From NCBI GenBank assembly GCA_004564215.1, contig CP024846.1:2542001-2606000 (forward strand): 64,000 nt of DNA, in the 5' to 3' direction. The notes beneath the pieces are model-generated. The model made no database searches, was not told the DNA's origin, and saw only the letters and a list, made by a program, of their open reading frames with translations. The translations under genes and the position numbers were made by a program. This DNA comes from Beijerinckiaceae bacterium. GTDB taxonomy: Bacteria > Pseudomonadota > Alphaproteobacteria > Rhizobiales > Beijerinckiaceae. Shown here in pieces: positions 35,254 to 44,101 of this stretch (position 1 is the first letter of the stretch; each line of letters starts with the position of its first letter).

Positions 35254-35958
35254 CTAGGGGCTTATGACGATTCGGTCTTCGACGTTGGTCACGCCGGGTG
35301 CAGACCACGCCACGCGCTCCGCCTCTTCCCGTTCGAACCGTGAGCTCACGATGCCTTTAAGAATCACCTCGCTGCCGTTCGCTTCAATGGTAATGCAATT
35401 GGCGTCGACCTCCGCGCTATGCCGGAATGCATCCTGGATCCTTTGCTTGATTCGCTTGACGTCGGAAGGCTGGATTAGCGGTCTAACCACTTGAATTTCG
35501 TTGCTGATGCCTCTAACGCCTTTGAGTGGACGCACTGCAAGTTCTGCCGTAAGCCGCTGATATTCCAATTCGATCTGTCTTTCTAGGATTACCCATCCTA
35601 GTGATTGCCATTCGACCTCGCCCCCTAACGTCACCCATCCGTTCGTAACAACGATAGTTATTTTTGCGCAGGAAACCGGCAGTTGCGCCTTGATGGCAGT
35701 GGACGCATCAAGAGCGATTTCGGAATCCAGCCTTCGGTCCGCGCTGGGCAGACGAACCTCGATCTCATTGGTCACGGCGGCCACGCCGGCGACCTGCTTC
35801 GCATCGGCCTCCGCCTCGCATTTGTCTACGTAGCTGCGGACGAATCCGGTTAGAACGACAGCTCCCTTGCTGACTGCGACCACGATGCCGGCTGGATCTC
35901 GATCGCTGCGCCGCCGAAGCTTGTCCTTCACAAGTTGTTCAATCCCACGGTAAGCCAC
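35254..35958 (-). CDS. BON-domain protein with three BON repeats
   Basis: A 234-residue protein with three consecutive BON domains (around 1-75, 78-145 and 150-234) containing motifs VSKGAVVLTGFVRSYVDK, VTNGWVTLGGEVEWQS and GSEVILKGIVSSRFEREEAERV. BON proteins bind phospholipid membranes and are typical of osmotic-stress proteins such as OsmY and RbsX-like proteins. No signal peptide is seen, so the protein would be cytoplasmic or leave by an unknown route. It stands alone on the minus strand. Confidence 0.85.
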   Translation of the reverse strand: MAYRGIEQLVKDKLRRRSDRDPAGIVVAVSKGAVVLTGFVRSYVDKCEAEADAKQVAGVAAVTNEIEVRLPSADRRLDSEIALDASTAIKAQLPVSCAKITIVVTNGWVTLGGEVEWQSLGWVILERQIELEYQRLTAELAVRPLKGVRGISNEIQVVRPLIQPSDVKRIKQRIQDAFRHSAEVDANCITIEANGSEVILKGIVSSRFEREEAERVAWSAPGVTNVEDRIVISP

Positions 35959-36246
35959 TGGGAGCCTCCTTTCGAAAAAGGTGCCGAGAGGTTGGGGGAT
36001 GAACCAACCAAACGCCGAGGGGAAGCTTGGGGTTCCAACGATACCTTAGCCGCAGCGATGTCGCGTGCCCCATCTTCAATGTCATGCCGTCTCTTGAAGG
36101 GGGGGGCTGTCGATGCTTCCACCTCAATGTGCTCAGGCTCGGCCACGGCTTGTTCAATCGCGGTGATAAGCATGATGATAGGACGCAGAGACAAATTTAG
36201 TGCTAGGGCCGACTCAGCCAAGCCCCGCCTTAAACAGTCGTCACAG

Positions 36247-36489
36247 CTACCGCGGCTTTTTCGAGTTCAGAGCTTTCACGCCATATTCCGCTGCATCCTC
36301 TGCTCCAGCGTTCGTTCCTTCCGGGGTACAACGAGTCGTGGGTGGCGAGCCGCAGACCCTCCCGATATTCGCCCAGCCGACGCATTTTCCGTCTGGTCCT
36401 CTATAGCCGGGGCCTCCGCGGCAGCCACAGCCTTCGCAAGCGAGTACCGGAGTCGTAATAAAAAATATGGCGGCTAAAATTACGGGCAT
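36247..36489 (-). CDS. Small cysteine-rich exported protein
   Basis: An 80-residue precursor from the ATG at 36489, with CGGGGAG upstream. Residues 1-~17 are a signal peptide (MPVILAAIFFITTPVLA) followed by CEGCGCRGGPGYRGPDGKCVGW and CGSPPTTRC, six cysteines in the mature part. Similar small Cys/Gly-rich exported proteins occur in Rhizobiales, but no function is assigned. Confidence 0.65.
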   Translation of the reverse strand: MPVILAAIFFITTPVLACEGCGCRGGPGYRGPDGKCVGWANIGRVCGSPPTTRCTPEGTNAGAEDAAEYGVKALNSKKPR

Positions 36490-36533
36490 GATTTTGCACT
36501 CCCCGCTACGGGGCCGCGCCAAGCGACAGTGGC

Positions 36534-36697
36534 TCACCTCCGCCAAATCGCCCCCTCAAAATTACGCTTAAATTCCGCTGCCAGCGCGGTGCTCTCGATC
36601 ACGATAAGATCGTTGTCCTGGCGCTTCAGGCCCGACGCTGAGAAATTCGCGGCGCCGGAGCGCAGCAACTTACCATCGATTTGATAGCTCGCTCGAC
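36534..36697 (-). pseudogene. C-terminal remnant of a phospholipase-D-like nuclease
   Basis: The minus-strand frame ending at the TGA of 36534-36536 gives YQIDGKLLRSGAANFSASGL, then KRQDNDLIVIESTALAAEFK and RNFEGAIWRR. This matches the end of the second PLD/HKD-type domain (the N-F-S-x-S-G and xQDND blocks). Only ~50 codons remain. The 5' part is gone. Confidence 0.75.
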
Positions 36698-36725
36698 GTC
36701 ACCTGCCAGCGCGGTCGGCATGCAA

Positions 36726-36763
36726 CCATATTATCATCCGACATCCGCCGGATGATAATATGG
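36726..36763. repeat. Perfect 14-bp inverted repeat
   Basis: The arms CCATATTATCATCC and GGATGATAATATGG are perfectly complementary with a 10-base loop. It lies 33 bases after the Kazal-protein stop (on the minus strand) and could terminate that transcript, although no T run follows; it could also be the relic of a mobile element end. Confidence 0.7.
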
Positions 36764-36795
36764 CGGGGGGTGAGGCCGTTCATGCTTCGGCTAAA

Positions 36796-37122
36796 TTACT
36801 TGTATTCTTCTTTGCATTGCCCGTCTGATTTCTTCGCAACCATCGCCGCCTGACGCTCACAGTCGTTGCCATATGTCTTGTTGTCGCAACCGCAGACGGG
36901 CATGAAGATTTTGGGGCATATTACAGGAACGCTAATACACTTCCCCGCGACGTCGGCTACGCTGCATTTTTCCGGCTCCGGATCACACCATAACTTGTCA
37001 TCACATTGTATCGCGGCAATCCCTTTGCAGGTGGCCCCCACCCCGGCCCCTAACACTGCGCCTGAATTTCCTATCACAACTATTCCCGTGGAAAGCAATA
37101 ATATCAAATATTTACGTAACAT
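36796..37122 (-). CDS. Secreted Kazal-type protease inhibitor
   Basis: A 108-residue precursor. Residues 1-~25 are a signal peptide (YLILLLSTGIVVIGNSGAVLG). A first cysteine-containing stretch (ATCKGIAAIQCDDKLWCDPEPEKC) precedes the Kazal domain at ~68-104: CPKIFMPVCGCDNKTYGNDC followed by ERQAAMVAKKSDGQC, with the Kazal spacing C-x6-C-x-C and the TYGNDC block. Bacterial Kazal proteins are uncommon and are thought to inhibit serine proteases of predators or hosts. It lies alone in the island. Confidence 0.85.
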   Translation of the reverse strand: MLRKYLILLLSTGIVVIGNSGAVLGAGVGATCKGIAAIQCDDKLWCDPEPEKCSVADVAGKCISVPVICPKIFMPVCGCDNKTYGNDCERQAAMVAKKSDGQCKEEYK

Positions 37123-37377
37123 GTCGTTATCTCCCCAACTACAACATGACTACATCACACCGAAGCAACGAAACAACGAAGCGCAAGTTCCACAGGCAAG
37201 AGCAATGGCGTTTTCGATCGACGCGCGAGTGAATTGACCTGGCCCTTGAAGGGCGGCCGTTGAACGGACTTCGAGTATATCGGTTATGGTAAATTTCCCT
37301 GTGAGAGAGACAATAGGTGAAACCACTGCCGCTGGCCCAAATAAGCCTTCAAGATCGAGGGCGACAAGAACGCCGCC

Positions 37378-37623
37378 TCAAACAGCAGCCGCCAGCTCGA
37401 TCAGCTCTCGCCGATCGGCCGTCTTCGCCGCCACAAAGCGACGCCCGGCAAAGGGCCGCTTGTAAGCCCGCGCCAGGCGGCACGCGCAATAGGGCGCCAT
37501 GCCGTTCGTAACCACCGCCTCCGCACAGTAGCGGAGCCCGCCATCTGGATCGGTCGTGATCGGCCAGCGGCATTCACCCGGCTCAAGTGCCGACAGGACG
37601 AGCCCCTCAAACGAATCCATCAT
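37378..37623 (-). CDS. GcrA-like C-terminal zinc-module protein (island copy 2)
   Basis: An 81-residue protein (start ATG at 37623) containing ECRWPITTDPDGGLRYCAEA and NGMAPYCACRLARAYKR. This matches the GcrA C-terminal module better than copy 1 (CRWPI ... YC ... PYCxxxLARAY). GcrA's N-terminal DNA-binding part is absent. A helical tail follows (RRELIELAAAV). Function is unknown. Confidence 0.65.
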   Translation of the reverse strand: MMDSFEGLVLSALEPGECRWPITTDPDGGLRYCAEAVVTNGMAPYCACRLARAYKRPFAGRRFVAAKTADRRELIELAAAV

Positions 37624-37656
37624 TGGCAATTCTTCGAAAGCCGACAGATTTGGGGT

Positions 37657-37986
37657 TCATCCCATCAATGCGCCCCGTACTGAGCGGCGAAGAGTGCGGC
37701 GATCGGACGGACTGAACGCGGGGTTGGCGCAGACGCTGTGCGCGTTCCAGTGAGCCATGCAATCGCATCGGCGGGGTTTGTCGGCGGGGGCGTTCGCGGT
37801 CGCGCCGGAGCGGCGCTCCAGCCGCGCCCGCGTCATTGCATCGCCGATGCGATGAACGAGACCAAGCGGATTAAGGGCGGTCTCACCGACGGCCGCCGCT
37901 CCGCCAGGCGCGGCCATTTCCTTCAAGTCGAGCGTGTTCTGCGCGGTCAATGAGCCCGGCCCCTGGCGCTTGCCGGTCACGCGCAA
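37657..37986 (-). CDS. Hypothetical protein, weak support
   Basis: A 109-residue leftward frame upstream of GcrA-like copy 2, with its stop 34 bases before the neighbour's start. Composition is arginine- and alanine-rich; no family is recognised and no clear binding site is seen. It may be real because of its position, but it may be a chance frame. Confidence 0.3.
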   Translation of the reverse strand: MRVTGKRQGPGSLTAQNTLDLKEMAAPGGAAAVGETALNPLGLVHRIGDAMTRARLERRSGATANAPADKPRRCDCMAHWNAHSVCANPAFSPSDRRTLRRSVRGALMG

Positions 37987-38044
37987 GAGCCAAGGCCTCT
38001 ACGCTTATCGCCAGCCGTATCGCGCTTGCGTCCGTTTTCCTAAA

Positions 38045-39859
38045 TTAATTCTGCAAAATTAATTCTACTTCTGCCAAATCTGTTTTCCTCGCACTCTCTT
38101 CGACTCGGGACAATTCCCGGCTGCTCTCGGGCGTCTTCCCTTTGAAGACGAAGCGTTGGCGTGCCGTGTGATAGGCGGGGTCGGGTCCAAAGAAATTGAG
38201 CCGCATCCGTTCCAGCTCCTCGGCGCGATAATTGGCCAGGGGCTTGATGTATTCGTCATGGAGACGCCGCTCATGCTTGTTGCGGAGCATCAAGCGGAAA
38301 GCCGGATGTCTGACGAGGGCCGATGCCCGCTTCTTCAGCTCAGCCTCGAACGCGATTTGATCTTCTCCGAACACATCATCGAGAAAGCCTATTTCTCGCG
38401 CGGCCCGCGCACCGATCGGCTGGCAAGACAGGGTCAGCTCCAGCGCGCGCGTCTGCCCCACGCGCCGCGGCAGCGTGTAAGTCCAGTATTCCGACCCGTA
38501 GAGACCGCCCATGCTTCTGTAATGGGGATTGAGGACAACGCCTGACCGCGCATAGACGTGGTCGGCTGCAAGCGCCAGCATTGCGCCGCCGGCTCCGGCA
38601 TTGCCGCGCAATCCGGCAACGACGAGATGCGACATTGTGTTAAGGATCTCGAAGATCAGATCGTCAATGGCATTGATGTTGTGCCAGGATTCTCTTGCTG
38701 GATCGGCATTCGCCTCGATCACGTTGAGATGAATGCCGTTCGACCAGAAATCGCGGCCGCCTAGCAGCACGATAACTCGGGTTGGGCGCGACCTCGCGTA
38801 AAGAAACGCGTCGCGGAGCCGATAGCATTGGGACGTGCTCATCGCCCCATTGTAGAAATCGAACGAGAGAAAGCCGATTTGGTCCTCCTCGGTATAGACG
38901 ATCTCCCGGAAGGTGTGATGATCGGCCGGCGCGTCGATCGGCAGCGGAGCCTCGGGCACATCGACAAGTTGGGATCCCAATATCTGCGCTGCAGGAAGTT
39001 TGATTCCAGCAATTGGGCGCCGCTCTGCCCGAGCGAACTTGTATCCTTCAGAAAAAAGGCTCACGTCTTCAGACTCAACTGCGTTCTTGGCCTTAAGATG
39101 AGAAATCCAAACGGCGCCATCTATTGTGCCGATGCAGATCGCGCCGTCGCGGTGAGCCAGAACTTCACCCGGTGCGCCTCGAAGACACTCTTCTTCATGC
39201 GCTCCATAGAGGTAACACGTCCTGCCGAGGAGCGTGCCAAGGACACCAGGAGAACTGTCAGCCGCGCGGATTTTCCGCACGATCAATGCAGTTTTGTCTC
39301 GCATCCAGTCGATGCCACGGTCGGCTTGCCGCATCGGCGGGCGCAGACGGCCGAAAAGATGTTCCGGCCCTGGTTGAAGGGGGTCGCGGGGGGAGTCCCC
39401 CGATTCAATCCTAGCGACCGCTTCTAGAATCCCACGTACCGCCGCCTCGGTGACATAACCACGATAGAGGCTGCTCTTCGAGGGAGGATTGGTTTCGATG
39501 GTGAACTCGTATGAGGCCCAAATCGGGCCCGCATCGAACTCGTCCGCCGCCTCAATGATCGTTACGCCCCAAATCTTCTCGTGATTGGCGATGGCCCAGT
39601 CGAGCGAGGAAGGCCCCCGATCTCCCCTGATGCCCGGATGAACAATCAAGCAGAGATACCGAGACCAGACCTCTTTCGGGACGGCAATTTTTAACATCGG
39701 CGCGATGATCAGGTCGGGGACGTCGTTGGATGCAGCAGCAATCATCGCCTCTCCGGTCGCAGCAATGCAGACGCTGACTTCATGTCCCCGCTCGCTGAGC
39801 TCGATCCATAGACGCTGGCTGAGGCTATTGTGGGCCGAGGTCAAAAAGAGAATTCGCAT
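38045..39859 (-). CDS. hypX: HypX/HoxX hydrogenase maturation factor (formyltransferase / enoyl-CoA hydratase fusion)
   Basis: A 604-residue two-domain protein. The N-terminal ~290 residues resemble methionyl-tRNA formyltransferase and other N10-formyl-tetrahydrofolate enzymes, with the segment VHPGIRGDRGPSSLDWA at ~73-89. The C-terminal part from ~320 is an enoyl-CoA hydratase/isomerase fold (VIVLLGGRDFWSNGIHLNVIEA; AGLRGNAGAGGAMLALAADH). HypX makes CO from formyl groups for the NiFe hydrogenase active site under aerobic conditions. No hydrogenase genes are in this window. A remnant of its C-terminal sequence is found at 61381-61452 outside the island. Confidence 0.92.
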   Translation of the reverse strand: MRILFLTSAHNSLSQRLWIELSERGHEVSVCIAATGEAMIAAASNDVPDLIIAPMLKIAVPKEVWSRYLCLIVHPGIRGDRGPSSLDWAIANHEKIWGVTIIEAADEFDAGPIWASYEFTIETNPPSKSSLYRGYVTEAAVRGILEAVARIESGDSPRDPLQPGPEHLFGRLRPPMRQADRGIDWMRDKTALIVRKIRAADSSPGVLGTLLGRTCYLYGAHEEECLRGAPGEVLAHRDGAICIGTIDGAVWISHLKAKNAVESEDVSLFSEGYKFARAERRPIAGIKLPAAQILGSQLVDVPEAPLPIDAPADHHTFREIVYTEEDQIGFLSFDFYNGAMSTSQCYRLRDAFLYARSRPTRVIVLLGGRDFWSNGIHLNVIEANADPARESWHNINAIDDLIFEILNTMSHLVVAGLRGNAGAGGAMLALAADHVYARSGVVLNPHYRSMGGLYGSEYWTYTLPRRVGQTRALELTLSCQPIGARAAREIGFLDDVFGEDQIAFEAELKKRASALVRHPAFRLMLRNKHERRLHDEYIKPLANYRAEELERMRLNFFGPDPAYHTARQRFVFKGKTPESSRELSRVEESARKTDLAEVELILQN

Positions 39860-40010
39860 AACTAGAAATCCTTTTTCAGCGGGAGGTGAAATGAACTAAG
39901 GAATTGGGGGGACGTCCGCATGAAAGTTGAGGCGCACAGTTCGAATAGAGGCGCGCGATTAACTGCGCTTCCCGTTCAGGACGCGTCTGCCGCTCGCTCT
40001 GTTGTCGTCG

Positions 40011-41066
40011 TCAGTTTAGGAGAGTTGATCGAAACCGGGCCCGGTAGTCATGCGGGCTAACATCGAAGAGCCGCTGAAATGTACGCCGCATGCGTTCGGT
40101 ATTGCCGAAGCCGCATTCCTCGGCGATCATCTCCACCGTTAGAACAGTTTGTTCGAGTTTGCAGCGAGCTGCATCGGCTCGAGCCCGTTCGGTAAATTGC
40201 GCCGGCGTTTCTCCGGTTTCGCTGCGAAAGAGCCGGGCGAAATTGCGCGGACTCATGGCCATGCGGTCCGCCAAGGTGGCGACGCTAAGATCTTCGCCAG
40301 GGTGTCCCAGAACCCAAGCTTGCAATTCGCCGATGTCTGGTCGTTTCTTTGCTTCCAATTTTATGTAAGCGCTGAATTGGGATTGGCCGCCGGGGCGCCG
40401 TGGAAAAACGACCAGCATCCGGGCCGCGGCAAGGGCAATTTCCCGGCCGAGATCTTCTTCCACCAAGGCAAGGGCCAGATCGATTCCCGCAGTAATCCCG
40501 CCCGAAGAGTAGATATTCCCGTCGCGGGCAAAGAGAAGGCTGGAATCGACCTCAATCGACGGATAAGCTATCGCCAGGAGTTCTGAGAACATCCAGTGTG
40601 TGGTCACGCGCCGGTGATGCAAGAGTCCAGCGGCCGCTAAGATGAACGCGCCGGTACAAATTGACGCCACGCGCCGCACGCGCGGTGCCATCGCGCGCAC
40701 CCATTCAACAAGGGCCGGATCCTTGCGGGCGCCTTCGACATCTATGACACCGCCAACAACGACCAAGGTATCCAGGCCGTCCCTTATGTCGCTGTAGGCG
40801 TCGGTTGCAACGAGCTCGATTCCACATCGCGTTCGCACCGGTCCAGGCGTGGCAGCCAGAATAACGAACTCGTAGCCGGGTTCGTCGGTTCTCCCGAACC
40901 GCGGCAACCACATATCCGCGTAATAGAACGCATCCATCGGTCCGCTCACGTCGAGGACGTCACAATCCGGGTAGATCAAAAACCCGATCCTGCGGGACCG
41001 GCTGATCTCTTGAGAGGGGCGATTTTGGTATAGTGTGTTCATGATGCGATTGTCCGTCGTGATCAC
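40011..41066 (-). CDS. GlxA-family transcriptional regulator (DJ-1/PfpI plus AraC HTH)
   Basis: A 351-residue regulator. Residues ~25-200 form a class I glutamine-amidotransferase-like DJ-1/PfpI domain with the SICTGAFILAAAGLL region around the nucleophile cysteine; ~235-351 form two AraC-type helix-turn-helix motifs (ATLADRMAMSPRNFARLFRS and the final AEECGFGNTERMRRTFQRLF). It probably activates nearby genes in response to a small metabolite, unknown here. hypX lies downstream on the same strand with a 151-base gap. Confidence 0.88.
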   Translation of the reverse strand: MITTDNRIMNTLYQNRPSQEISRSRRIGFLIYPDCDVLDVSGPMDAFYYADMWLPRFGRTDEPGYEFVILAATPGPVRTRCGIELVATDAYSDIRDGLDTLVVVGGVIDVEGARKDPALVEWVRAMAPRVRRVASICTGAFILAAAGLLHHRRVTTHWMFSELLAIAYPSIEVDSSLLFARDGNIYSSGGITAGIDLALALVEEDLGREIALAAARMLVVFPRRPGGQSQFSAYIKLEAKKRPDIGELQAWVLGHPGEDLSVATLADRMAMSPRNFARLFRSETGETPAQFTERARADAARCKLEQTVLTVEMIAEECGFGNTERMRRTFQRLFDVSPHDYRARFRSTLLN

Positions 41067-41404
41067 ATCCGCGACAAGGACAAAGATCCCTCGTTTTCGG
41101 CCAAAAGGGCCCGTGCCGAGGATGAGCTCGCCAAGTGACCAACATACTTCATCAATTATTTTTCAAAGCCGCTGACCCAGCGGGTGATGGAGCGAGGCAG
41201 GAGCATCTTCGATGAGACTTTGCAGCCCTCTTAGGCCTGCTGCACCGCAACGGCGATCTCAACCATCTCTTTTCTGACCCCGATTAGAGTCACATCGGCG
41301 ATGAGCGGTAACCTCTCACGTTGGCTTGGCGCCGTTTCCGCCCCCAGCGGACCGCTCGGGGCGGAGAGACCTATCGCGTCCTCGCGATCGTCCCCGAGGT
41401 GGCG
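41067..41404. other. Intergenic region with a possible decayed gene end
   Basis: A leftward frame ending at 41233-41235 encodes ADVTLIGVRKEMVEIAVAVQQA, resembling the C-terminus of RidA/YjgF-type proteins. No start or upstream part is recognisable, so it may be a decayed fragment or chance. Nothing else is seen. Confidence 0.3.
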
Positions 41405-42391
41405 TTAGGCTGGAATGAGCCGCCATTGGAAAGTCTGCAACACAACCCTCGGATCACAATAGAGTCCGGCTCCTGCGTTATTGAGATAGATGTCAAACCG
41501 AACCTCGATCTCGGCATACAGTGTCTCAGTTGCGTGGAAACGGTCCTGGCTGAAACCAACGGCCGGAAGGGGCGTGAAGCCCGGCATGTACGCGTAGCCC
41601 GAGGATCCCATATTCCTTCGGTAAAAATACCAATTCGGGTGGTAGCCCATTGCCTCCCCCACGTATACTTTCTCAGGGCCGTTGATGGTGAATGCCCACT
41701 GGAAAATAGTCTGCCTCAGAAATAGTTTGCACTCGACGATGCCATCGCCTTGGAGCAGGTCCCAGTTGGGTGAGTACCCCGAAATCCCGCCGAAGAGCTC
41801 GACGTGTGGGCTCGATATAAACCAGCCGGTCGGGGAGCTCGGCAGCCGGTGCGGCGCTAACTCGAACACGGCTGTGGCACCAAAACTGGTGTGCATCTCG
41901 CCGTTATGTTCTTCCACGAACGGGCCATCCCAGAAATGCAGACCGTCATCTGCAAAAACTGCGTTGGTCCGTGGTGCAAGGAAGGGTTGCGTATACGACC
42001 ACCAGAACGTGTGATCTACTGGTTCCGGTGTGGGAGGAGGGAGGGGCGCCGGTTTAACTATGCTACCAAACTGATTCTGTGCATTGATGCGATCCTTAGT
42101 TGCAGCTGAGGTATGAGCACTCCTCTCGTCGGCTATATCCCGCAATGCGTCGCTTGTTTTGTTGAAATTCAGGCCCATCGTCTCCGCAATTGCTCGGTAT
42201 ATGCCCAGCTTCTTTTCCAGAAGCTTCTTTTTGATGTCGGGCGTGAGGTCATTTTGGTTCCGAAGCGCGAGCAGTTTGAGATGTGCTTCCCGTCCCGACG
42301 AAAATGCCTTGACGACGTCAGATGCGAGTCGGTGCTTCGGATTGTAGAGAACTAGCTTATCGGGCGAGTTGATACAAACGGACTTCGTCAT
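41405..42391 (-). CDS. Hypothetical protein, beta-rich C-terminal half
   Basis: A 328-residue protein with an excellent ribosome binding site (AAAGGAGA, 8 bases before the ATG). Residues ~1-95 are helical and basic, ~105-125 a Pro-rich linker (KPAPLPPPTPEPVDHTFWW), and ~130-328 a strand-rich domain with many aromatics (GYSPNWDLLQGDGIVECKLFL, GYHPNWYFYRR). No family is recognised. No signal peptide is seen. It is flanked by noncoding stretches. Confidence 0.7.
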   Translation of the reverse strand: MTKSVCINSPDKLVLYNPKHRLASDVVKAFSSGREAHLKLLALRNQNDLTPDIKKKLLEKKLGIYRAIAETMGLNFNKTSDALRDIADERSAHTSAATKDRINAQNQFGSIVKPAPLPPPTPEPVDHTFWWSYTQPFLAPRTNAVFADDGLHFWDGPFVEEHNGEMHTSFGATAVFELAPHRLPSSPTGWFISSPHVELFGGISGYSPNWDLLQGDGIVECKLFLRQTIFQWAFTINGPEKVYVGEAMGYHPNWYFYRRNMGSSGYAYMPGFTPLPAVGFSQDRFHATETLYAEIEVRFDIYLNNAGAGLYCDPRVVLQTFQWRLIPA

Positions 42392-42636
42392 TGGAATATC
42401 TCCTTTGCGCTACGCAAGGTTGAAAACCGTTGGGAAAACTCCCAGGAGGTTGCCTTGCGGCTACGGAGTAAGTGGAAAGTGAAACGCGTCATCTCCGTGG
42501 TGTTTTGGAGTTTGGCCGTGCCGGCGGAGGATCTCATCATCAAAACTGATGATGTCACGAAAACAATTGGATTGTGATTAGTTGGCTACAAAAGCTCAGC
42601 CTAGATTCGCAATTGAAATTCGATTTTGTCCAAACT

Positions 42637-43740
42637 CTACGTCGCTCCCCGGTCAAACGCGGACAACCTGACGCCGCCGAGAAGCGCAACCACCTCGGCC
42701 TGCCGACGGCAACCTGTCTTTTCCAACACCCCACGCACTTGAGTACGGACCGTGTTGAGCGAAACCCCTCCAATCGAGGCAATTTTCTCTACGGTTTCTC
42801 CAGCGCTCAGGCTGCGGGCGACGCGAGCTTCCGCCGGAGTCAGATCGAACAGCGACTGGACCAGTTCAACCGGAGGCGCTTGCGGCAAGGTCAGGGGAGT
42901 CATCACCAGCACGCCGGCGCAGCGCACGAAAATGTCGCGCGCTGATCTACGGATCGGAATGACATGCGCGACCATTGCCGCGTTAGTGTCGGCGCCGCGC
43001 ACGGCGAAAGAACGCACCGGCGTGCCGTTTATAATATTGAGCGTCTCGACCGCTTGGCGGAACAGCGCGTTGGCGTTGGTGTCCTTTAGAGACACGCGGT
43101 TTTGCGCGCGCCACTGGACATGTTCCGTGATTGCCTCGATCAAATGGTTAGCAGCGATCACCTTGCCCTGATTGTCGAAAACCAGCGCCGGCAAGCCAAT
43201 GAGCGCAAGCGTCTCGGTGGCGGCGCGTGCGCGCTCCAATCGGAGCCGGGCCGACATGAGCGCGCTGCGAGCGAGGTGGGGCCTCAGGACATCCAACTGC
43301 TGGATGAACGCCGGCTCAACAGGCCCACGAGAATTGTGTCGTCCTACACTGAAGATGAACCAATCCCCAGTTGGCAAGGGAACTCCTGTTGTCGCTTGCC
43401 AACCGAAGCTGCGGGGACGGAAAAAATCTCGATATACTGGATCACTATCTAATTCTTCCGCAGTGAACAGGTCGTATTCACTTAAGAAACCGGCATGACG
43501 CGCCCCGAACAAACGATTTAGCCGCGAACCCCGCATAATCCAACCTTCGGAAACATAGGTCGCTGCGTCTTCGTAAACTTCTGTCGAAGCGGTCCAGCCC
43601 ACAACTCCAACATTCGCGTTGGCTATAACAAATGCGCCTCCCCACCCATCCACAATTTGAGCGAGTTCATCCAAAACGCCCGGCCAAAGCTCCGGCGCGA
43701 AGGAGCATTCGTAGATGCGATCGATGAGTTGCTGGTCCAT
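42637..43740 (-). CDS. LuxR-family transcriptional regulator
   Basis: A 367-residue regulator with a sensory N-terminal region of ~300 residues and a C-terminal LuxR/GerE HTH (LFDLTPAEARVARSLSAGETVEKIA, then GVSLNTVRTQVRGVLEKTGCRRQAEVVALL). The start at 43740 follows the upstream XRE gene stop by four bases, indicating a two-gene operon; a longer frame to 43839 would overlap the XRE gene. Domain architecture resembles regulators with a PAS-like region (VFDNQGKVIAANHLIEAI). Target genes are unknown. Confidence 0.88.
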   Translation of the reverse strand: MDQQLIDRIYECSFAPELWPGVLDELAQIVDGWGGAFVIANANVGVVGWTASTEVYEDAATYVSEGWIMRGSRLNRLFGARHAGFLSEYDLFTAEELDSDPVYRDFFRPRSFGWQATTGVPLPTGDWFIFSVGRHNSRGPVEPAFIQQLDVLRPHLARSALMSARLRLERARAATETLALIGLPALVFDNQGKVIAANHLIEAITEHVQWRAQNRVSLKDTNANALFRQAVETLNIINGTPVRSFAVRGADTNAAMVAHVIPIRRSARDIFVRCAGVLVMTPLTLPQAPPVELVQSLFDLTPAEARVARSLSAGETVEKIASIGGVSLNTVRTQVRGVLEKTGCRRQAEVVALLGGVRLSAFDRGAT

Positions 43741-43744
43741 GGGC

Positions 43745-43987
43745 TCAACTACTTCGTGCGCACAACCGCACGCCCGCTCCGCCGCCATTTTCCGCAATAA
43801 ATTCAACGCCCGCCTTTTCGAATGCGGCGACGATCGCATCGACCGTGCGGGATTGTGCCGCCAGCGGTCCCGGCATTTGCTCCAGGCGCTTGATGGCCGG
43901 GAGGGATATTCCAGACGCGGCGCTCAAGTCTCTTTGATCCCAGCGGATTAACCCCCGTGCCGCCTTAATCTGTTCGCTGGTAATCAT
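43745..43987 (-). CDS. XRE-family helix-turn-helix regulator
   Basis: An 80-residue protein with HTH core ITSEQIKAARGLIRWDQRDLSAASGISLPAIKRLEQMPGPLA, typical of phage-type or stress XRE regulators in Rhizobiales. It precedes and is almost adjacent to the LuxR-type gene, so both are likely co-transcribed. Confidence 0.85.
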   Translation of the reverse strand: MITSEQIKAARGLIRWDQRDLSAASGISLPAIKRLEQMPGPLAAQSRTVDAIVAAFEKAGVEFIAENGGGAGVRLCARSS

Positions 43988-44101
43988 AACATATCCCTTA
44001 AAGATAACTTTTTAGCCCTACAGTATTTACATCCCCCAGGGATTGTCTTATCCCTTAGGTATCGCACAGGGCGAGACGAAAAGCAACGTGCCGGGGCCAA
44101 C

